54,743 nucleotides of DNA from Flavobacteriales bacterium (GTDB lineage Bacteria > Bacteroidota > Bacteroidia > Flavobacteriales_D > Crocinitomicaceae), in NCBI GenBank assembly GCA_947475095.1, contig CANJLG010000013.1, positions 1 through 54,743 of the forward strand, in the 5' to 3' direction. Shown piece after piece: positions 1 through 8,638 of the stretch (positions within the stretch are counted from its first letter, which is position 1; each line of letters starts with the position of its first letter). The notes beneath the pieces are model-generated. The model was given only the letters and a program-made list of their open reading frames with translations, searched no databases and was not told the DNA's origin. Both the position numbers and the translations under genes were made by a program.

Positions 1-1218
1 AAGGGAATGTACTACCGGATTTATTATCAAATCACACTTTGTAATGAATTCATTTGGCAAGCAAGAGATGAAAAATTGGCGGAAAGAGGTTTTAGCACTG
101 CAGATGTTGAAATGATCCGTAAATTTAGAAATGAAGCTCGCTTTTTACGCGCACTTAGTTATTATCATGCCTTAGATTTATTTGGTAATGTGCCTTTTGT
201 AACTGAGTTGGATCAAGTAGGTGCTTTTCAACCGAAACGAATAGAGAGAGCGGCATTATTTCAGTATGTCGAGGATGAGTTACTTGCTATTGAAGACCAA
301 TTGTTACCCGCTGCTTCCGCACCTTATGGACGAGCATCTCAAGCTGCTGCACAGTCTCTTATGGCTAAATTATATCTAAATGCTGAAGTCTACTCTGGTA
401 CCCCTCGGTATAACGATTGTGCTACGTATTGCGAAAAAATAATTAATGGAAATACGCATCAATTGAGTTCAAATTATCAAAGCTTGTTTTTAGCTGATAA
501 TAATACCTCACCTGAGATTATTTTTCCAGTAGTCTACGATGGTTTATATGCTCAAACATATGGAGGCACGACCTTTTTGATTTGTGCATCTTTGGGCGGC
601 TCAATGGTTGCTGCAGATTATGGTGTAAATGGTAAATGGGCTGGCTTGCGTGCTAAACCAAATTTGGTAGATAAGTTTTCCGATTCAACCTTAGATTCAA
701 GGTATTTGTTTTATCGCACGGGTCAAGTGAAGGACATTACAACCATGGCTACTTTCTCTAACGGTTATGCACTTCCAAAATTCAAGAACAAAACGTTGGC
801 TGGTTTAAATGGCTCAAATAGTTCAAATTCTCCTCACGTTGACACTGATTTTCCTATGTTCCGTTTGGGCGATATCTATTTGATGTATGCTGAAGCTAAA
901 CACCGATCTGGAGATGCAGGTACTGCGCTTCAATATGTTAATATGTTAAGGGAAAGGGCCTACGGAAATAATAGCTATAATTTAGCCTCTGTTTCATTAA
1001 ATGATATTTTAGATGAGCGTGCTAGAGAGTTGCAATGGGAAGGCACAAGAAGAACAGATCTTATTCGCTACGGTCTATTTACCAGTGGATCTTATCTTTG
1101 GCCATTCAAAGGTGGAGATTTGGCAGGAGCAGCTGTTTCTGATAATTTTAACCTGTTTCCCCTTCCAACTTCTGACATTATTTTAAATCCAAATTTGATT
1201 CAAAATCCAGGGTATTAA
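1..1218 (+). CDS. SusD/RagB family nutrient-binding outer-membrane lipoprotein (5' end outside window)
   Basis: The frame is open from the first base, so the gene begins upstream; about 405 residues are visible of a family usually near 500-550, so the signal peptide, lipobox and first helices are missing. Family signs are an early helical stretch with FRNEARFLRALSYYHALDLF, a late block RARELQWEGTRRTDLIRYG, and the typical ending NPNLIQNPGY. SusD proteins are surface lipoproteins that cap a SusC TonB-dependent channel and bind glycans or peptides; a susC partner would be expected just upstream, outside the window. The substrate cannot be told from sequence. The gene ends 7 bases before the stop of the convergent gene, with no clear terminator between. 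Confidence 0.9.
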   Translation, partial: KGMYYRIYYQITLCNEFIWQARDEKLAERGFSTADVEMIRKFRNEARFLRALSYYHALDLFGNVPFVTELDQVGAFQPKRIERAALFQYVEDELLAIEDQLLPAASAPYGRASQAAAQSLMAKLYLNAEVYSGTPRYNDCATYCEKIINGNTHQLSSNYQSLFLADNNTSPEIIFPVVYDGLYAQTYGGTTFLICASLGGSMVAADYGVNGKWAGLRAKPNLVDKFSDSTLDSRYLFYRTGQVKDITTMATFSNGYALPKFKNKTLAGLNGSNSSNSPHVDTDFPMFRLGDIYLMYAEAKHRSGDAGTALQYVNMLRERAYGNNSYNLASVSLNDILDERARELQWEGTRRTDLIRYGLFTSGSYLWPFKGGDLAGAAVSDNFNLFPLPTSDIILNPNLIQNPGY

Positions 1219-1225
1219 GTTGGGT

Positions 1226-1915
1226 TTAGTTGATTTGAAGTTTGTATTTTATGCTGCCTATCCAGTAGTCATTATTGTTAAGAAAAAGGTTTTTCTTACC
1301 TAAACTGATTTGTATGATTTGCGCTTTTGGTAATTCAATATCAAAACCTATAAAATACCTGAACGCAGACGTTCCTCCCGTGATTAAAACGTCATCTATG
1401 GTGTAGGTGATGTCCCTTTTCCAATTATAATAGTGCTCTGCATTCACAAAAGGACTTAGCGGAAAGTTTTTGATGTCATACTTAATACCTAGTTTGTTTC
1501 GCAGCACACTCGAATTCCTTTTAAAACTTTCTGTGTTCCACTGGTTCTGTATGGTATAGCCAATATTTAACCTTGACTTTTTATCAAACCAGTCCATAAA
1601 ACTGATGTCTAGGCCAGCAATGTAACGTTGTGAGAAGCCCCATTTTTTCTGATTAAGATCCGAGTTGGAATTGGGCGACAAGCCCATGCGAAAACCAATG
1701 AACGGTTTTATCCCCTTTATAGCCTTGACGGCTAATTCGGTGCTTAGTAAACTTTTATTGTAAGCGGTGAAGTCAAAGTACCGTTGCTGCAAACCGATGT
1801 TGATTTCTGTTTTTTTTATGGGTTTGAAGCTGCAAGATACGCCCAGCCAAGTTTGCATTTGACTTTGACCAGGAAAGTGAAGCGCCAATAAAAGAACAAG
1901 GAGCAAATGGCGCAT
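1226..1915 (-). CDS. DUF2490-like outer-membrane beta-barrel protein
   Basis: A 229-residue protein with an N-terminal signal peptide (MRHLLLVLLLALHFPGQSQ) followed by alternating hydrophobic/polar strands rich in Tyr, Trp and Phe and ending in a strand-like YWIGSIKYKLQIN, as in small outer-membrane barrels. The pattern resembles DUF2490, a family without a defined function. The start chosen is ATG at 1915-1913, which shares one base with the upstream lipoprotein stop (TGATG); a TTG one codon earlier is less likely. It is the last gene of a three-gene reverse operon after the CotH-like gene and the lipoprotein. The barrel assignment is inference from strand pattern only. Confidence 0.6.
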   Translation of the reverse strand: MRHLLLVLLLALHFPGQSQMQTWLGVSCSFKPIKKTEINIGLQQRYFDFTAYNKSLLSTELAVKAIKGIKPFIGFRMGLSPNSNSDLNQKKWGFSQRYIAGLDISFMDWFDKKSRLNIGYTIQNQWNTESFKRNSSVLRNKLGIKYDIKNFPLSPFVNAEHYYNWKRDITYTIDDVLITGGTSAFRYFIGFDIELPKAQIIQISLGKKNLFLNNNDYWIGSIKYKLQIN

Positions 1916-2673
1916 CAATAGATAATATTCATCGTTTCGACTTCTACAATACTATTGTCCTCAGTAATGCCAGCTTGTATGCTTTCACGGGTCATGACAC
2001 CATTATTTGCAGGATCTTTAGAAAGTACATAGATGGTGTATTCCCCTTTTTGTAAGCCCTCGAAAGAAAAAGCTCCGGCTTCGTTGGTGCGGACATCTTT
2101 TGCCGCAAAGGCATTTTGACCATAAATAATATAAACGCGTTCATTCGCTATGGGCGTATTGCTGCTGGCACTTCCGGGCTTGCCATTATTGGCGATATCT
2201 ACTGCAAAATTAGTGGTGCCATTATCTGCGTCTGGCACATTAACCTGCCCTAAATCTGTAATGGTTAAAATATCTGAAGACAAGCTGATGTTGTAGTTTG
2301 CTCCAGAAATAGCAAGTAGTGCCAGTCTTGTTTTTTCAGCAATTTCAATATTAGAGTCGCTGTAGTTGAAGCTCACCATTATGCCAATTCTCCCTTGCAA
2401 TTGGGGATCAGATGCTGAAATCCAAGTCGGGTTGTCGTAGTACACATAATAAAGTTTATTGGGATCAGAGGTATTCAATAACCAATAATTCCCATGCTCT
2501 AATTCAATTCCCGCTGTACAAATCACTTGCGTTATCTCTGATTCTCCTGCTTCTGAAGTACTGCCTATGACCTGTCCTCGAATGGCAGATGTACCTCCTG
2601 GCCCTTCAATCTTTTTGCAAGCACTACTTAATACCAAAGCAGTGAAGGAAATAATATAAAGTATCTTTTTCAT
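1915..2673 (-). CDS. Lipoprotein with C-terminal carboxypeptidase-regulatory-like domain
   Basis: This 252-residue protein starts with a lipoprotein signal (LSSAC, Cys19), so it should be lipid-anchored. Residues about 30-160 form an unrecognised region with many aromatic residues and an internal IGIMVSFNYSDS stretch. Residues about 165-252 resemble a CarboxypepD-regulatory/SdrD-B-like Ig fold, with NEAGAFSFEGLQKGEYTIYV. The domain usually mediates surface adhesion or protein stability rather than catalysis. It lies 4 bases after the CotH-like gene and overlaps the DUF2490-like gene by one base, so the three are probably co-expressed. The specific role is unknown. Confidence 0.6.
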   Translation of the reverse strand: MKKILYIISFTALVLSSACKKIEGPGGTSAIRGQVIGSTSEAGESEITQVICTAGIELEHGNYWLLNTSDPNKLYYVYYDNPTWISASDPQLQGRIGIMVSFNYSDSNIEIAEKTRLALLAISGANYNISLSSDILTITDLGQVNVPDADNGTTNFAVDIANNGKPGSASSNTPIANERVYIIYGQNAFAAKDVRTNEAGAFSFEGLQKGEYTIYVLSKDPANNGVMTRESIQAGITEDNSIVEVETMNIIY

Positions 2674-2677
2674 TTTT

Positions 2678-4855
2678 TTATTTTTGAAGGATGATTTTGT
2701 AATTTTTTTGATTGATTTGTGGAATGCTTATAAAGTAAATTCCGGGCGCTAGATTAGTAGTGTTTAATAAATAGGAATATACATCTGCGGTGGTTTCAAT
2801 GACAATTTTTCCTTGGCAGTCCCGAACAATGAGATCCGTTTTTTGACTTAATCCATCAATAAAGATGGCTTCCTTGCCAGGGTTTGGAAAGATTCGAATG
2901 GGATTTTCTGTTATTGCTTGTGTTCCTAAGGAACTACAAGTGCCAAACATATTATTGTCCATCCAAACCAAACGACTACTGGTCCAACTTTTTAAGTATT
3001 CCATTTCTTCAATATAGGTCTGACCAATAAAATTATTAGGCCAAACATAGGTTCCTAAGATCGGCCATTTGGTATAGGTTCTTTGCGCAGGCAAGGTTAA
3101 TGCTAATGACATGCTGTCTATGTAATTCATCAATACAGTTGAGTCTAAAATAGTTGCTCTTAATTCAAGCCATCGACAATTTACACGATTCGCATAGACT
3201 GAATCTTGTAACATTCTTGACCACCAAAAAGGGTTGACTAAGGCTCCTCCGCAAATAGAATTGAAATTTATTTCCCAACCTGTTGTATTTCCGCCTTGGC
3301 AATAGTTGGCATTTCCCCATCCTAAATTGAAATCCCATAATGGTCCAGCCACTAATTTTCCACCTTCGCTAAGTCTTTCCTTGTATAAGAAAGTAGAGAT
3401 TCTGTATCCGTCTACATTTTTAGATAATTCATTGATCAACATATAATCGATGAAGGAAGCCTCATCCGCATAGGCTCTAAATCCTGTAAGAGGATCAGAA
3501 AAGTTTGGTCCAGCTAAGGCAGTTTCCCACGCGCTTACATAGGATTGTATATATTGTTCCTGTAGCGGATGTATAAGGTCAATGCTTGGGTCGTGTAATT
3601 GATAATTAATAGGCGAATTACTAGGCAATGCCGCAGTGTATGGTGAAGTCCATGCAACAATACCACCGCTAGTTGTCTTGTCTATTTTTACAATATAACC
3701 ACCTGTTAAATGATTGTCAAGTGTATCGGCATAGTCAAGTTTATCGATACCAACTCTTCCTGGATTTACTTTGATGCGCTCCATGAAAACATAGACTCCG
3801 ACATATTCTTCGTTTAAAATTAGCTCGCATAATTTGGTTCTAGGGGCATAGTTCCCCGTTTCGTTTCCAAGTTTAAAAGTGAGCACATTTCTAATTAATG
3901 ATTTGTCTGTATAGGGGGCATAGAGGATCCAATCATTATCGATGGGCCAGTCAAAAATACTTGCGTTGTAATTGACGGAGTCTGGACCTCGGGTTTCTAG
4001 TCCGTACGACTTTGCTGGAAACCCAGCGGAAGAGGAACCCCTTGTTTCTATAGCAATTTGGCCGTAGAACTCGTTGAACGGATTGTTCACATTATTTAAT
4101 TGCCCAGGGCCATTATCAATGATGCCCATAAAGCCATCAATTTTCGGAGTATTTGGAATAGTAATGTTGTTGGTGCTAATGATAACAATCGGCAGGGTAG
4201 AGGTAATAAATTCAAAAGGAGCTACAAACCATGTGGGTGTAGCGCTGTAGTCGTTAGTTGTATTGTTTATCCCTAAAGATAAAAATGGCCGAGCGCTTAA
4301 ATCTGCCCCCGATGCTGTTTGGTTATGAACTTCTACACAGATAACATTAGTTCCTTGAAATAGGAAACTTGCAAATTGAGCAGGATTAAAAATAAATTGA
4401 TCAGGCAAACCATTTTGGTATAATTGCGCTTCGTGTGAAGCACTTGCTAATAAGTTAAATGCGGCAGGCTGACCAACAGTCCCTAAATTATTCCTTGCGA
4501 TTTCAACACCATTGATGTATGCAATGAATCCATCATCATAATCCATGTGGAAGATTATTTTCGTCAAGGCATTAATGTCAGTAATGTTAAATGATTTTCT
4601 CATGTAAACACTTACGGAACCGTTTGGAATTATAGTGCCGTCATCATTGTCTCCAAATCCAAATCCCCCGTTGTTTACTGACCAGGCACTTGCATCAAAA
4701 TTAGCTTGATTCCAAGTGGCGCTTGTATTAACGTTAGGAACAATATACTGCCATTGCTGTGTATCACGAACAACAGTTTCGTAATGATTCGTTTGAGCTC
4801 GACTAATCGTTCCAAATAGCAGAAATAGAAAACTTAGGATTATGGCACGATTCAT
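2678..4855 (-). CDS. CotH-like (spore-coat kinase family) secreted protein with T9SS sorting tail
   Basis: A 725-residue secreted protein. Residues 1-20 are a signal peptide; about 25-195 form a lectin/galactose-binding-like domain (DYDDGFIAYINGVEIARNN); about 225-620 match the CotH family, including IDNDWILYAPYTDKSLIRN, LNEEYVGVYVFMERIKV and a PLWDFNLGWGNANYC block resembling the family's metal-binding WDFD region. The last roughly 80 residues are a T9SS type-A sorting domain (IFPNPGKEAIFI to YKIILQK), so it is exported and surface-attached or released. Some CotH proteins are atypical kinases phosphorylating secreted proteins; whether this one is active cannot be judged. It leads a three-gene operon. 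No clear promoter was identified in the 152 bases upstream. Confidence 0.82.
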   Translation of the reverse strand: MNRAIILSFLFLLFGTISRAQTNHYETVVRDTQQWQYIVPNVNTSATWNQANFDASAWSVNNGGFGFGDNDDGTIIPNGSVSVYMRKSFNITDINALTKIIFHMDYDDGFIAYINGVEIARNNLGTVGQPAAFNLLASASHEAQLYQNGLPDQFIFNPAQFASFLFQGTNVICVEVHNQTASGADLSARPFLSLGINNTTNDYSATPTWFVAPFEFITSTLPIVIISTNNITIPNTPKIDGFMGIIDNGPGQLNNVNNPFNEFYGQIAIETRGSSSAGFPAKSYGLETRGPDSVNYNASIFDWPIDNDWILYAPYTDKSLIRNVLTFKLGNETGNYAPRTKLCELILNEEYVGVYVFMERIKVNPGRVGIDKLDYADTLDNHLTGGYIVKIDKTTSGGIVAWTSPYTAALPSNSPINYQLHDPSIDLIHPLQEQYIQSYVSAWETALAGPNFSDPLTGFRAYADEASFIDYMLINELSKNVDGYRISTFLYKERLSEGGKLVAGPLWDFNLGWGNANYCQGGNTTGWEINFNSICGGALVNPFWWSRMLQDSVYANRVNCRWLELRATILDSTVLMNYIDSMSLALTLPAQRTYTKWPILGTYVWPNNFIGQTYIEEMEYLKSWTSSRLVWMDNNMFGTCSSLGTQAITENPIRIFPNPGKEAIFIDGLSQKTDLIVRDCQGKIVIETTADVYSYLLNTTNLAPGIYFISIPQINQKNYKIILQK

Positions 4856-5007
4856 TCGATAAAATTAAGGAAAATTAAATGAATGTTACGAGAATGTTAA
4901 TTAGGTTATTGGTGATGATTAGTTTGGAAAGAGAATTAGCGCATTTATAAGCTATTTTGCTGCTGCTTTTACAGCAAATCTATTTACTATCGCATCGGCT
5001 AGTTGCC

Positions 5008-6615
5008 TTATTTAGCTTTCTTGAAGAGGAGATTAAAGATGTTGTATCCTATCATAATTCCAAAAAGGATGATCGCAAAGATTCCGATGTAATCACCATG
5101 CTTGGCGTAATAGGTCATTTCGTCTAATAAAGGAACGGAAACATTCATAACAGCTGTTTGTGAATATGGAGTTGAACTTAACACTTCACCCTTGGTATTT
5201 ATAACTCCACTTGTGCCGGTATTTGCTGCTTGAATAACATAGCGGCGGTTTTCAATGGCTCGCAATTGAGCAAAGCTATAGTGCTGCTTATATCCAGGAG
5301 TATCACCCCACCAGCCATCATTGGTAATAATGATGAATAGCTTAGCTCCTAATCTTGTTTGTTGGGTTAAAAAATCGCCGTAAATGGATTCGTAGCAAAT
5401 TATTGGTGCGACTTTTTGCTTTCTCATATTGAAAATTTTCGCATGATTCTCAATACCTAAAGAGCCTGATGTGCCGCCATTTTGAATCGCGTATTCCTCT
5501 AAAAAAGGAAAGGCAGAGGAAAATGGAATTTTTTCAACGCCTAACACTAATTTTGATTTATGAATAAATTGTGGCTTAGTGTTGTATTGAAGGAATAAGG
5601 ATGTATTATAGGATTCATAAAAAGTACCGCTATTAGGGATTGGCTGTGATGCGGAAGAATTCTTTTTTGAAAAAAGCCGATAGGTAGAGGCGCCAATTAA
5701 TAGATCAAAGGGTGAGTTAGGTCCCAATAAATCAGAATTTAGAAGGCGTATGGCATCATTGCTCATCGGGGTGTCTTCATCTAATCCACCTTGTACGGCT
5801 GTTTCTGGACCAATGACAAGTTTTGTTTTATTCGTAATTTTTTCTTTAGCTAAACTGATAAATTTGGCCATCTGCATCTTTGGAGTATACTGCGCATTAA
5901 ACTTTTCTTTGTAAGGATCAATATTGGGTTGGACAATTACCACTTCGTAGTTCTTGTGATGAACGCTGTTGTCTGCTAATTGAAAATAAATAACGACGGA
6001 GACGATGATTGGAACCGTTACACCAGCTATTAGTCCGATCAGGGTAGCGTTTCTTTTTTGCTTCTCGTTCCAGTTTTTCAGAAGTAAAAAGACAAGAATA
6101 TTCACAAGTAATACCCATAGTGTGCCGCCTAAAACGCCAGTAAATTCATACCATTGGATGAATTTGGGACTAATTGAAAAGAAATTTCCCATCGTTAACC
6201 AAGGATGTGATAATTCCCAATTGTAGTGAAGGTATTCAAAGCAAATCCATACAGCAAGTAAGCTCCAAACGCCTATTTTTTCTGGCAGTCTTTTTTTTAT
6301 AAGATGATAGATCAGAAAAGTTAATGCCATTAATAAGGAGTTGAAGATAAAGGCCATGATCGCCCCGCCTACATCGGCATTCCATATCCACCAAGTTGTT
6401 CCAATGTTAAAGAGGATAAAGACTAAATAGGCATGTATAAAAACGTGTATGGCTTTTTTTTTATCGTCGATAAGGGCTTTTTCAACCAATAATAAAGGTA
6501 CCCACGCTACAAAAACGAGTGGTGTAATACTTCCTGTAAATGGAAAGGCAAGTGTAAAAAGCAAGCCTGATAAAAGAGATAAAAGATAACGCTTGCCGAT
6601 GGATAATTTAAACAT
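5008..6615 (-). CDS. lnt: Apolipoprotein N-acyltransferase
   Basis: Lnt adds the third acyl chain to the N-terminal cysteine of lipoproteins at the inner membrane. The 535-residue protein has several N-terminal membrane segments (to about residue 215), then a periplasmic carbon-nitrogen hydrolase domain. The catalytic triad is visible: Glu in VIGPETAVQGG (about 271), Lys in FIHKSKLVLGVE (about 353) and Cys in APIICYESIYGDF (about 407). A final membrane segment follows. Length matches the family. The start is ATG 6615-6613: the earlier in-frame TTG at 6621 lies inside the -7 box. The -7 box ends 3 bases before the ATG, suggesting a leaderless message. Confidence 0.95.
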   Translation of the reverse strand: MFKLSIGKRYLLSLLSGLLFTLAFPFTGSITPLVFVAWVPLLLVEKALIDDKKKAIHVFIHAYLVFILFNIGTTWWIWNADVGGAIMAFIFNSLLMALTFLIYHLIKKRLPEKIGVWSLLAVWICFEYLHYNWELSHPWLTMGNFFSISPKFIQWYEFTGVLGGTLWVLLVNILVFLLLKNWNEKQKRNATLIGLIAGVTVPIIVSVVIYFQLADNSVHHKNYEVVIVQPNIDPYKEKFNAQYTPKMQMAKFISLAKEKITNKTKLVIGPETAVQGGLDEDTPMSNDAIRLLNSDLLGPNSPFDLLIGASTYRLFSKKNSSASQPIPNSGTFYESYNTSLFLQYNTKPQFIHKSKLVLGVEKIPFSSAFPFLEEYAIQNGGTSGSLGIENHAKIFNMRKQKVAPIICYESIYGDFLTQQTRLGAKLFIIITNDGWWGDTPGYKQHYSFAQLRAIENRRYVIQAANTGTSGVINTKGEVLSSTPYSQTAVMNVSVPLLDEMTYYAKHGDYIGIFAIILFGIMIGYNIFNLLFKKAK

Positions 6616-6618
6616 GTT

Positions 6619-6626
6619 CAAATGTA
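6619..6626 (-). promoter_or_regulatory. -7 promoter box for lnt (TACATTTG)
   Basis: On the reverse strand this reads TACATTTG, an exact match to the Bacteroidota -7 consensus TAnnTTTG. It ends three bases before the lnt ATG. No TTTG is seen 19 bases upstream; that position falls in the rpmA terminator stem. Confidence 0.55.
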
Positions 6627-6635
6627 CTAAATATC

Positions 6636-6667
6636 AAAAAAAAAGGGTCGAGATTATCGACCCTTTT
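6636..6667 (-). terminator. Rho-independent terminator of rplU-rpmA
   Basis: A 7-bp perfect stem GGGTCGA/TCGACCC with loop GATTA (6645-6663) is flanked by AAAA/TTTT that extends the stem. Read on the reverse strand it is followed by nine T residues (complement of 6636-6644). It lies 19 bases after the rpmA stop and just upstream of lnt. Confidence 0.88.
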
Positions 6668-6685
6668 AACAAAAACTTAATTTTC

Positions 6686-7126
6686 TTATGATTCAGAAGA
6701 CTCTCCGTTTTCTTCAGTTGCTGTGTTTTCAGGAGTTTCAGGAGTTTCCGTAGTTTCAGGAGCCACGATGTTTTCAACTACCTCTACTGCTGCAGTGGTT
6801 TCTTCTGTGCTCGCTACTTTTTTAGCTTTCACTACTTTCTTAACTTCCACTGTTTCGATTGTTTCCGGGATATTAAAAGGAACAACAGATACAAATGAAC
6901 GATTATTTTTCTTCTTCTTAAATTCCACTAAACCTGGAGTTAATGCAAATAAGGTATGGTCTTTACCAATACCAACATTGTCTCCTGCATGGTGGTGAGT
7001 ACCACGTTGACGAACAATGATATTGCCAGCGATAGCTGCTTGTCCTCCAAATATTTTAACGCCAAGGCGTTTGCTTTGTGATTCGCGTCCGTTTTTCGAA
7101 CTACCTGCTCCTTTTTTATGTGCCAT
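6686..7126 (-). CDS. rpmA: 50S ribosomal protein L27 with acidic C-terminal tail
   Basis: The first about 88 residues are a standard bacterial L27 beginning [16 protein letters not shown], with [19 protein letters not shown]; its N-terminus reaches the peptidyl-transferase centre. There is no cleavable Firmicutes-type leader. L27 normally stops near 85-95 residues, whereas this one has 146: an extra roughly 58 residues, first Lys/Val-rich ([14 protein letters not shown]) then acidic and rich in Thr, Pro and Glu ([20 protein letters not shown]). The tail is encoded partly by 9-bp repeats. It follows rplU by 36 bases, the usual L21-L27 pair, and ends before a strong terminator. Confidence 0.95.
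   Translation of the reverse strand: MAHKKGAGSSKNGRESQSKRLGVKIFGGQAAIAGNIIVRQRGTHHHAGDNVGIGKDHTLFALTPGLVEFKKKKNNRSFVSVVPFNIPETIETVEVKKVVKAKKVASTEETTAAVEVVENIVAPETTETPETPENTATEENGESSES
6727..6762 (-). repeat. Four 9-bp tandem repeats in the L27 tail
   Basis: The plus strand reads TTTCAGGAG four times in phase (6727-6735, 6736-6744, 6745-6753 degenerate as TTTCCGTAG, 6754-6762). The unit encodes a three-residue P-E-T-type repeat in the rpmA tail. Copy-number change would keep the frame. Confidence 0.7.
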
Positions 7127-7162
7127 TTTATATTTTTTAAATTCCCTAGAGAATAGTAATGC

Positions 7163-7474
7163 TTATCCTTTAATGTCTATAATTTGAATAGAAGTAAATT
7201 GCTGGCGATGGCCATTCTTTTTCTTGTATCCTTTTCGTCGTTTTTTCTTAAAAACAATTACTTTATCACCTTTCACGTGACTAATTACTTCTGCGGTGAC
7301 TTTTGCACCGTCTATAGCTGGGGCGCCAATATTGATTTTGCCATCATTGTCTATCAATAAAACACGGTCAAAACTTACTTTTGATCCACATTCTTCTGCT
7401 AAACGATGAACAAAAACTTTTTGGTCTTTTTGCACTTTAAATTGCTGCCCGGCTATTTCTACTATTGCGTACAT
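7163..7474 (-). CDS. rplU: 50S ribosomal protein L21
   Basis: A 103-residue protein of normal L21 length: [18 protein letters not shown] at the N-terminus, the central [10 protein letters not shown], and the basic C-terminal block [20 protein letters not shown] that binds 23S rRNA. It is the first gene of the rplU-rpmA operon and has a textbook promoter (7515-7545) with a leader of roughly 35 bases. Some Bacteroidota carry an extension on L21; here L21 is short and L27 carries the extension instead. Confidence 0.97.
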   Translation of the reverse strand: MYAIVEIAGQQFKVQKDQKVFVHRLAEECGSKVSFDRVLLIDNDGKINIGAPAIDGAKVTAEVISHVKGDKVIVFKKKRRKGYKKKNGHRQQFTSIQIIDIKG

Positions 7475-7514
7475 TTAGCTTTTTTTTAAGTTTAAATTCA
7501 GTTTTTTAGGAGTG

Positions 7515-7545
7515 CAAAGATAGGATATAATTCCTTATTCGCAAA
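7515..7545 (-). promoter_or_regulatory. rplU-rpmA promoter (TTTG-N19-TATCTTTG)
   Basis: On the reverse strand TTTG (complement of 7542-7545) is followed by exactly 19 bases and then TATCTTTG (complement of 7515-7522), a perfect Bacteroidota sigma-factor consensus. Transcription should begin near 7509, about 35 bases before rplU. Confidence 0.85.
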
Positions 7546-8472
7546 TTATTTATCGATTTCTTTGCCTTTATAAAAGACTTGTTGGCCATAATTAACAATA
7601 AATACGCCTAGTAAGACAATTACCATCGATCCAACCTGATTCCAGGTGATTTCTTCAGAAAAATAAAATCCAATTATCACAGCAACAATTGGTATTAAAT
7701 AGGTCACGCTACTAGCAAACAAGGCCGATGAATTTTTTATTATACCGTTAAATAAAAAAACGGCCATTGCTGTTCCTATTACACCTAAGATGCTAATATA
7801 CAAAAAAGCTGGTCCAGCCTCAGGATGTGTCATCATTACCTTGGGTGTTCCGAAATATAGAAATGCACCCAGTGCAGGTAGAAAAATACTTGTGAATGTA
7901 AGGGTAGTGATTTCAATTGGTGAAAATTCGGAAAGGCGTTGCTTAATTAAATTAAGGCTCAGTCCATATAACAAGGTTGCGGCTACTACTGCAAGAATGT
8001 GTTCTGTGTTTCCGCTTAGCGTATTTGATTTGCCAAGTAATATAAGCAAAATGATACCGGCTGTGCCTATTGCTGCGCCAATAAGCTGAATTAATTTTAA
8101 AGGCACACGAAATATAATAAGCCCTACTAATAAGGTGAAAATGGGTGTGAAGCTATTCAGCATGCCAGCCATGCCCGATGAAATACCAGTTTCTGCATAG
8201 GTAAATAAAAAGGCAGGGATCAGATTTCCGCAAAGGCCAACCCCCAATAGTGGCAGAAGATTCTTTCGATAATACAATTTCTTAAGATAGGGCAATGCAA
8301 AGGGGAAAAGTACCAATGATGCAAGAAGAATGCGCAAGGAGGCTACTTGAGGGGCAGAAAAAATAGCTCGCCCGCCTTGGTCATACATTCCTTTTTTCAT
8401 TAATATAAATGAGCTTCCCCAAATGCAAGCTAGTAAAAGTAAAAGCAACCAGCTCTTTAAATTTTGTTTCAC
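7546..8472 (-). CDS. EamA/DMT-superfamily transporter
   Basis: A 308-residue inner-membrane protein with about ten hydrophobic segments in two repeated halves, the EamA arrangement. Early signs are LACIWGSSFILMKKG and, in the second half, AVVAATLLYGLSLNLIKQ and FASSVTYLIPIVAVIIGFYF with the family's conserved glycines and prolines. These carriers export or import small metabolites; the substrate is not predictable. The start is taken as GTG 8472-8470, since the upstream in-frame TTG at 8493 precedes the likely transcription start. The -7 box ends 4 bases before the GTG. It diverges from mraZ, and one of the two probable MraZ operator copies lies about 45 bases upstream of it. Confidence 0.85.
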   Translation of the reverse strand: MKQNLKSWLLLLLLACIWGSSFILMKKGMYDQGGRAIFSAPQVASLRILLASLVLFPFALPYLKKLYYRKNLLPLLGVGLCGNLIPAFLFTYAETGISSGMAGMLNSFTPIFTLLVGLIIFRVPLKLIQLIGAAIGTAGIILLILLGKSNTLSGNTEHILAVVAATLLYGLSLNLIKQRLSEFSPIEITTLTFTSIFLPALGAFLYFGTPKVMMTHPEAGPAFLYISILGVIGTAMAVFLFNGIIKNSSALFASSVTYLIPIVAVIIGFYFSEEITWNQVGSMVIVLLGVFIVNYGQQVFYKGKEIDK

Positions 8473-8476
8473 GGTG

Positions 8477-8484
8477 CAAAAGTA
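8477..8484 (-). promoter_or_regulatory. -7 promoter box for the EamA transporter gene (TACTTTTG)
   Basis: The reverse-strand sequence TACTTTTG matches TAnnTTTG and is followed by CACC and the GTG start. The expected transcription start coincides with the start codon, suggesting a leaderless message. No clear -33 TTTG is present. Confidence 0.55.
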
Positions 8485-8514
8485 AGTATTCAATATTTAT
8501 ATTATGTTTATATT

Positions 8515-8534
8515 TATTTACCACTTTTTACCAC
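8515..8534. promoter_or_regulatory. Probable MraZ operator, distal inverted copy
   Basis: Two CCAC boxes at 8521 and 8531, spaced 10 bp, sit in a 20-bp block that is the exact reverse complement of 8639-8658. Read on the reverse strand it is GTGGTAAAAAGTGGTAAA with two more matched bases, so it faces the divergent transporter gene. E. coli MraZ binds TGGGN repeats with 5-bp spacers; the spacing here (TGGTA-N5-TGGTA) is the same. Binding by MraZ is inferred. Confidence 0.6.
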
Positions 8535-8638
8535 TTATATAAAACTATTGTTTTTATTGGGTTTTTTATGGTAAAAGTGATTTATTTGAAACTAATTAAT
8601 CTCTTTTTCGTTAGAAGTTTTCAACAATTTATAAAACT

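Noticed and set aside
4856..5007. 152-base gap between the CotH gene and lnt
   Set aside because: No convincing promoter, terminator or RNA gene was seen in it.
6723..6998. Forward open frame antisense to rpmA
   Set aside because: Its Ser/Thr/Val-rich composition is the mirror of the L27 acidic tail; no start signal or neighbours.
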